Positions 62,154-64,000 of a stretch of 64,000 nt of DNA are shown here, in pieces. Numbering within the stretch: position 1 is the stretch's first letter; each line of letters starts with the position of its first letter. Position numbers and translations under genes: made by a program. Source of the DNA: an uncultured Acidobacteriaceae bacterium (GTDB taxonomy: Bacteria; Acidobacteriota; Terriglobia; Terriglobales; Acidobacteriaceae); assembly GCA_937879855.1 (NCBI GenBank), contig CALFMO010000028.1, positions 62,001 through 126,000 of the forward strand, in the 5' to 3' direction. The notes beneath the pieces were generated by a model that was not told the origin of the DNA, did not search any database, and saw only the letters and a program-made list of their open reading frames with translations.

Positions 62154-62714
62154 AACCGGATCTCCGGCCCACTGATTAGTACATTGTATTGCTCATTTTC
62201 ACGTTGACTCGAAGAAAATCCCACCTCCGCCGGGACTCGCTCCCGCAATGAATGCAGCATGCGTATCGTGCTACGAAGGATTGGGGCGGACGCTGCATTT
62301 AAGCTTTGAACCGATCCGAGACCGTTTCGGGTGTGAGTTCGTCCCCACTGCGCACGCATTCACTGTGATCGTTCAGGTATCGGGACCACACTGCCGCCTC
62401 CTCCGCCGGTTACTCCACCACACAGTAGTGAGGCCTGAAGTGACATGAGCCAGGAAAGTCCGACGGTCGTGTAGACAACATGCATTTACCTCTAGCGGGG
62501 CTATGCCGAAAACAGTGCCGACCTGGAGGCCATTGCGAGTAGCGGAATTTTTCTTGCGGTGTGATCTTGCTCATGGAGCGTCGACGCCGAAGCATCGGCG
62601 GTTATCGTTAGAGTTATAGTCTGTGGACTAGTTGCAGTCGGCTGTACCGTCGACGGCGTGAAGCTGCACGCAAGTCGCGTAGTGAAACTGCTAAGTACTG
62701 TAGCTAAAGTGAAC
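62154..62714. other. 561-bp region without a gene
   Basis: Between the large operon start and the tRNA. A TACAAT on the minus strand (62188-62183) may be the -10 of the operon promoter. No convincing frame, hairpin, or repeat was seen; short frames (62248, 62410) look spurious. Confidence 0.4.
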
Positions 62715-62804
62715 TGGCGGAGAGGGAGGGATTCGAACCCCCGATACCCTTTCGGGTATGCCGGTTTTCAAGACCGGAGCCATCAACCACTCGGCCACCT
62801 CTCC
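62715..62804 (-). tRNA. tRNA-Ser (anticodon TGA)
   Basis: The minus strand starts GGAGAGGTGGCCGAGTGG. The acceptor GGAGAGG pairs with CCTCTCC before G and an encoded CCA. The anticodon arm is CCGGT-CTTGAAA-ACCGG, giving anticodon TGA. A long variable arm (CATACCCGAAAGGGTATC) and the T loop GGTTCGAATCC confirm a class II serine tRNA, which reads UCA. Confidence 0.97.
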
Positions 62805-62876
62805 GGGTGCAGCAGGTGTTGCAGGTGCGGCGGGCTATCTTCGGCTTTGGTTAGTTTACATCAGGGGCTATCGATC

Positions 62877-63764
62877 TCAGGACTTCGGGAGCAGGTCGAA
62901 CGCTTTGGAATGAAATTCCATGACCTCGGCAAAATGCGATAGGAAATAAGTCAGGCTGTGATCGCCGGGGTACGCATGATACTCGTGCTTGATTCCCGCT
63001 TTTTGCAGTTCGTCATGCAAAGCCGTGGCTCCTTTTTCGAAACCGTAATTATCGTCTTGGCCACAGTTGAAATAGATAGCCACCTTTCTCAGCGCTACGG
63101 CATTTCTTTTCGCCAAAACGAATGGGCTGTTTTCGTTCCAGTGGGAAACCTTGATCGGACTGCCGAAAACCGCACCGAGCACTTCTGCCAGCGGCGCGCC
63201 GGTTTGCGATGCGGAGTCGAGAGCTTGCGGCGATTCTGTGATAAGCGCGGCGCTCTGTGCGCTGACGGCAGAGAAAAGTTCAGGATGAGCAAAAGCAAAT
63301 CGCAATGCCCCGTAGCCGCCCATGGAGATTCCGCTAATGGCGCGGCCCGCTCGGCCGGGTCGAATCCGGTATTTACTTTCGATGTGCGGCAGAAACTCCT
63401 GCAGAAAAAAGTCGTTGTAACGCGCCGAGCCGTCGGCGGAGTTGATGTAGAAACTTCTTCGGCCTTCGGGTGCGACGATTAGAAAGTCACCCATCTTGTG
63501 CTGGTTGCGCAAATCATCGAGCAGGGTCCAACCGCCGCTATTGAATAGAGTTCGCTCGTTGTCGCCTAGGCCGTGAAGAAAATAGAGCACCGGGAAGCGC
63601 TTCGGGGGGTGCTGCGCCGCACTCGCCTCGTAACCTGCAGGCAGATACACGCAGTAGTGGACCACCTGTTTGAGAATGTGGCTGTTCAGGGCGTTGCAGT
63701 CGATGCGGCTCTGCGCCGCCGCCGAGGCGCCGACGAGTATCAAAAAGCACAAGGCGCGAATCAT
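62877..63764 (-). CDS. Secreted esterase (feruloyl/esterase D-like)
   Basis: 295 aa, signal peptide about 1-18 (LVGASAAA). Alpha/beta-hydrolase of the esterase D/feruloyl esterase group: oxyanion turn FLHGLGD, nucleophile GISMGGYG, and the His in PGDHSLTYF. It probably de-esterifies acylated sugars or ferulic esters outside the cell. ATG 63764 is used; the longer frame to 63863 runs into the ABC permease. Same strand and 10 bp from the permease end. Confidence 0.85.
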   Translation of the reverse strand: MIRALCFLILVGASAAAQSRIDCNALNSHILKQVVHYCVYLPAGYEASAAQHPPKRFPVLYFLHGLGDNERTLFNSGGWTLLDDLRNQHKMGDFLIVAPEGRRSFYINSADGSARYNDFFLQEFLPHIESKYRIRPGRAGRAISGISMGGYGALRFAFAHPELFSAVSAQSAALITESPQALDSASQTGAPLAEVLGAVFGSPIKVSHWNENSPFVLAKRNAVALRKVAIYFNCGQDDNYGFEKGATALHDELQKAGIKHEYHAYPGDHSLTYFLSHFAEVMEFHSKAFDLLPKS

Positions 63765-63774
63765 GCAGATCAAT

Positions 63775-64000
63775 TTACTCGTAGCGCAACGCCTGCACGG
63801 GATCGAGTTTGGCGGCACGGGAGGCCGGGTATAGGCCGGAAACCAGACTGACCAGGAACGCAAAAATAATACTGAATACCACCAGCCAGAGCGGCACTGC
63901 CCAGAAATGTTCGGGCGGCACCGACTGGCTCTTCAGGTAGATGTTGATTCCGAGGTTGATGATCTGGCCGATGGCCCAGCCCAGCACAACACCAACAATC
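63775..64000 (-). CDS. MacB/FtsX-type ABC transporter permease, C-terminal end (partial)
   Basis: The frame is open to the window edge. Visible residues contain two membrane segments (GVVLGWAIGQIINLGINIYL and PLWLVVFSIIFAFLVSLVSG) and the family ending GLYPASRAAKLDPVQALRYE. This is the last part of a permease of the MacB type, which exports macrolides, lipoproteins or peptides. The ATP-binding partner and the rest lie outside the window. Confidence 0.85.
   Translation of the reverse strand, partial: IVGVVLGWAIGQIINLGINIYLKSQSVPPEHFWAVPLWLVVFSIIFAFLVSLVSGLYPASRAAKLDPVQALRYE

Noticed and set aside
62248..62595. Short frames (61-66 aa) in the gap before the tRNA
   Set aside because: No motif, ribosome site or plausible composition; probably chance.
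62658..62942. Plus-strand frame of 94 aa (GRDSNPRYPFGYAG...) over the tRNA gene
   Set aside because: It is the mirror of tRNA-Ser; this translation is a well-known false protein produced over serine tRNAs.

Overview
The window reads like a chromosomal segment of an Acidobacteriota member (Terriglobia/Koribacter-Sulfotelmatobacter type). This is inferred from content, not from a search. The pointers are paralogous secreted FG-GAP/ASPIC-UnbV proteins, a DUF1501/DUF1549-DUF1553 operon shared mainly with Planctomycetes, many Tat-exported proteins, the tilS-hpt-ftsH gene order and GC-rich hairpin repeats between genes. No phage, plasmid, CRISPR array or intact insertion sequence was seen.

Layout. 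0-12 kb: housekeeping genes (end of thrS, tilS, a frameshifted hpt-like gene, ftsH, gyrB), a secreted GH27 alpha-galactosidase, a UvrC-like protein without nuclease domains, a DnaC/DnaI-like ATPase and an HU protein. 12-18.5 kb: two convergent FG-GAP paralogues and a secreted six-hairpin glucosidase. 18.6-20.8 kb: hypA-hypB, a small membrane protein and a recombinase-like gene flanked by 26-bp direct repeats. 21-28.5 kb: sugar MFS transporter, LacI regulator, second MFS transporter, GAF-alpha-glucan phosphorylase fusion and folK. 28.5-42 kb: mixed small genes (zinc-ribbon protein, second HU, CBS protein, amidohydrolase, GNAT, RidA, rsmD, M50 protease, phosphoesterase), then serA with a class V aminotransferase, yqeY and rsmI. 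42.5-48.3 kb: a complete hybOABCD [NiFe]-hydrogenase operon. 48.3-62.2 kb, all on the minus strand: a Tat-dependent GMC oxidoreductase with its small subunit, a DacZ-like diadenylate cyclase, an S9 peptidase, and a four-gene operon of DUF1549/DUF1553, DUF1501, cytochrome c-LRR and beta-propeller proteins. 62.7-64 kb: tRNA-Ser(UGA), a secreted esterase and the end of an ABC permease.

How the genes work together. Three metabolic themes stand out. One is sugar and glucan use (GH27, six-hairpin glucosidase, FucP-like transporter, LacI, glucan phosphorylase). One is periplasmic hydrogen oxidation (hybOABCD here, with hypAB about 24 kb away). One is export of large planctomycete-like oxidative or hydrolytic systems. 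The 3-phosphoglycerate dehydrogenase and aminotransferase genes probably cooperate in serine synthesis.

Beyond the genes, three observations stand out. A family of hairpin modules bounded by GTAG...CTAC recurs between genes and also enters coding sequence: rsmI carries a related insert, and tilS carries other hairpins plus an 18-bp minisatellite. Six helically phased TGACA (TGTCA) half-sites resembling Pho boxes lie upstream of serA. A CRP/FNR-like palindrome lies upstream of the hydrogenase operon.
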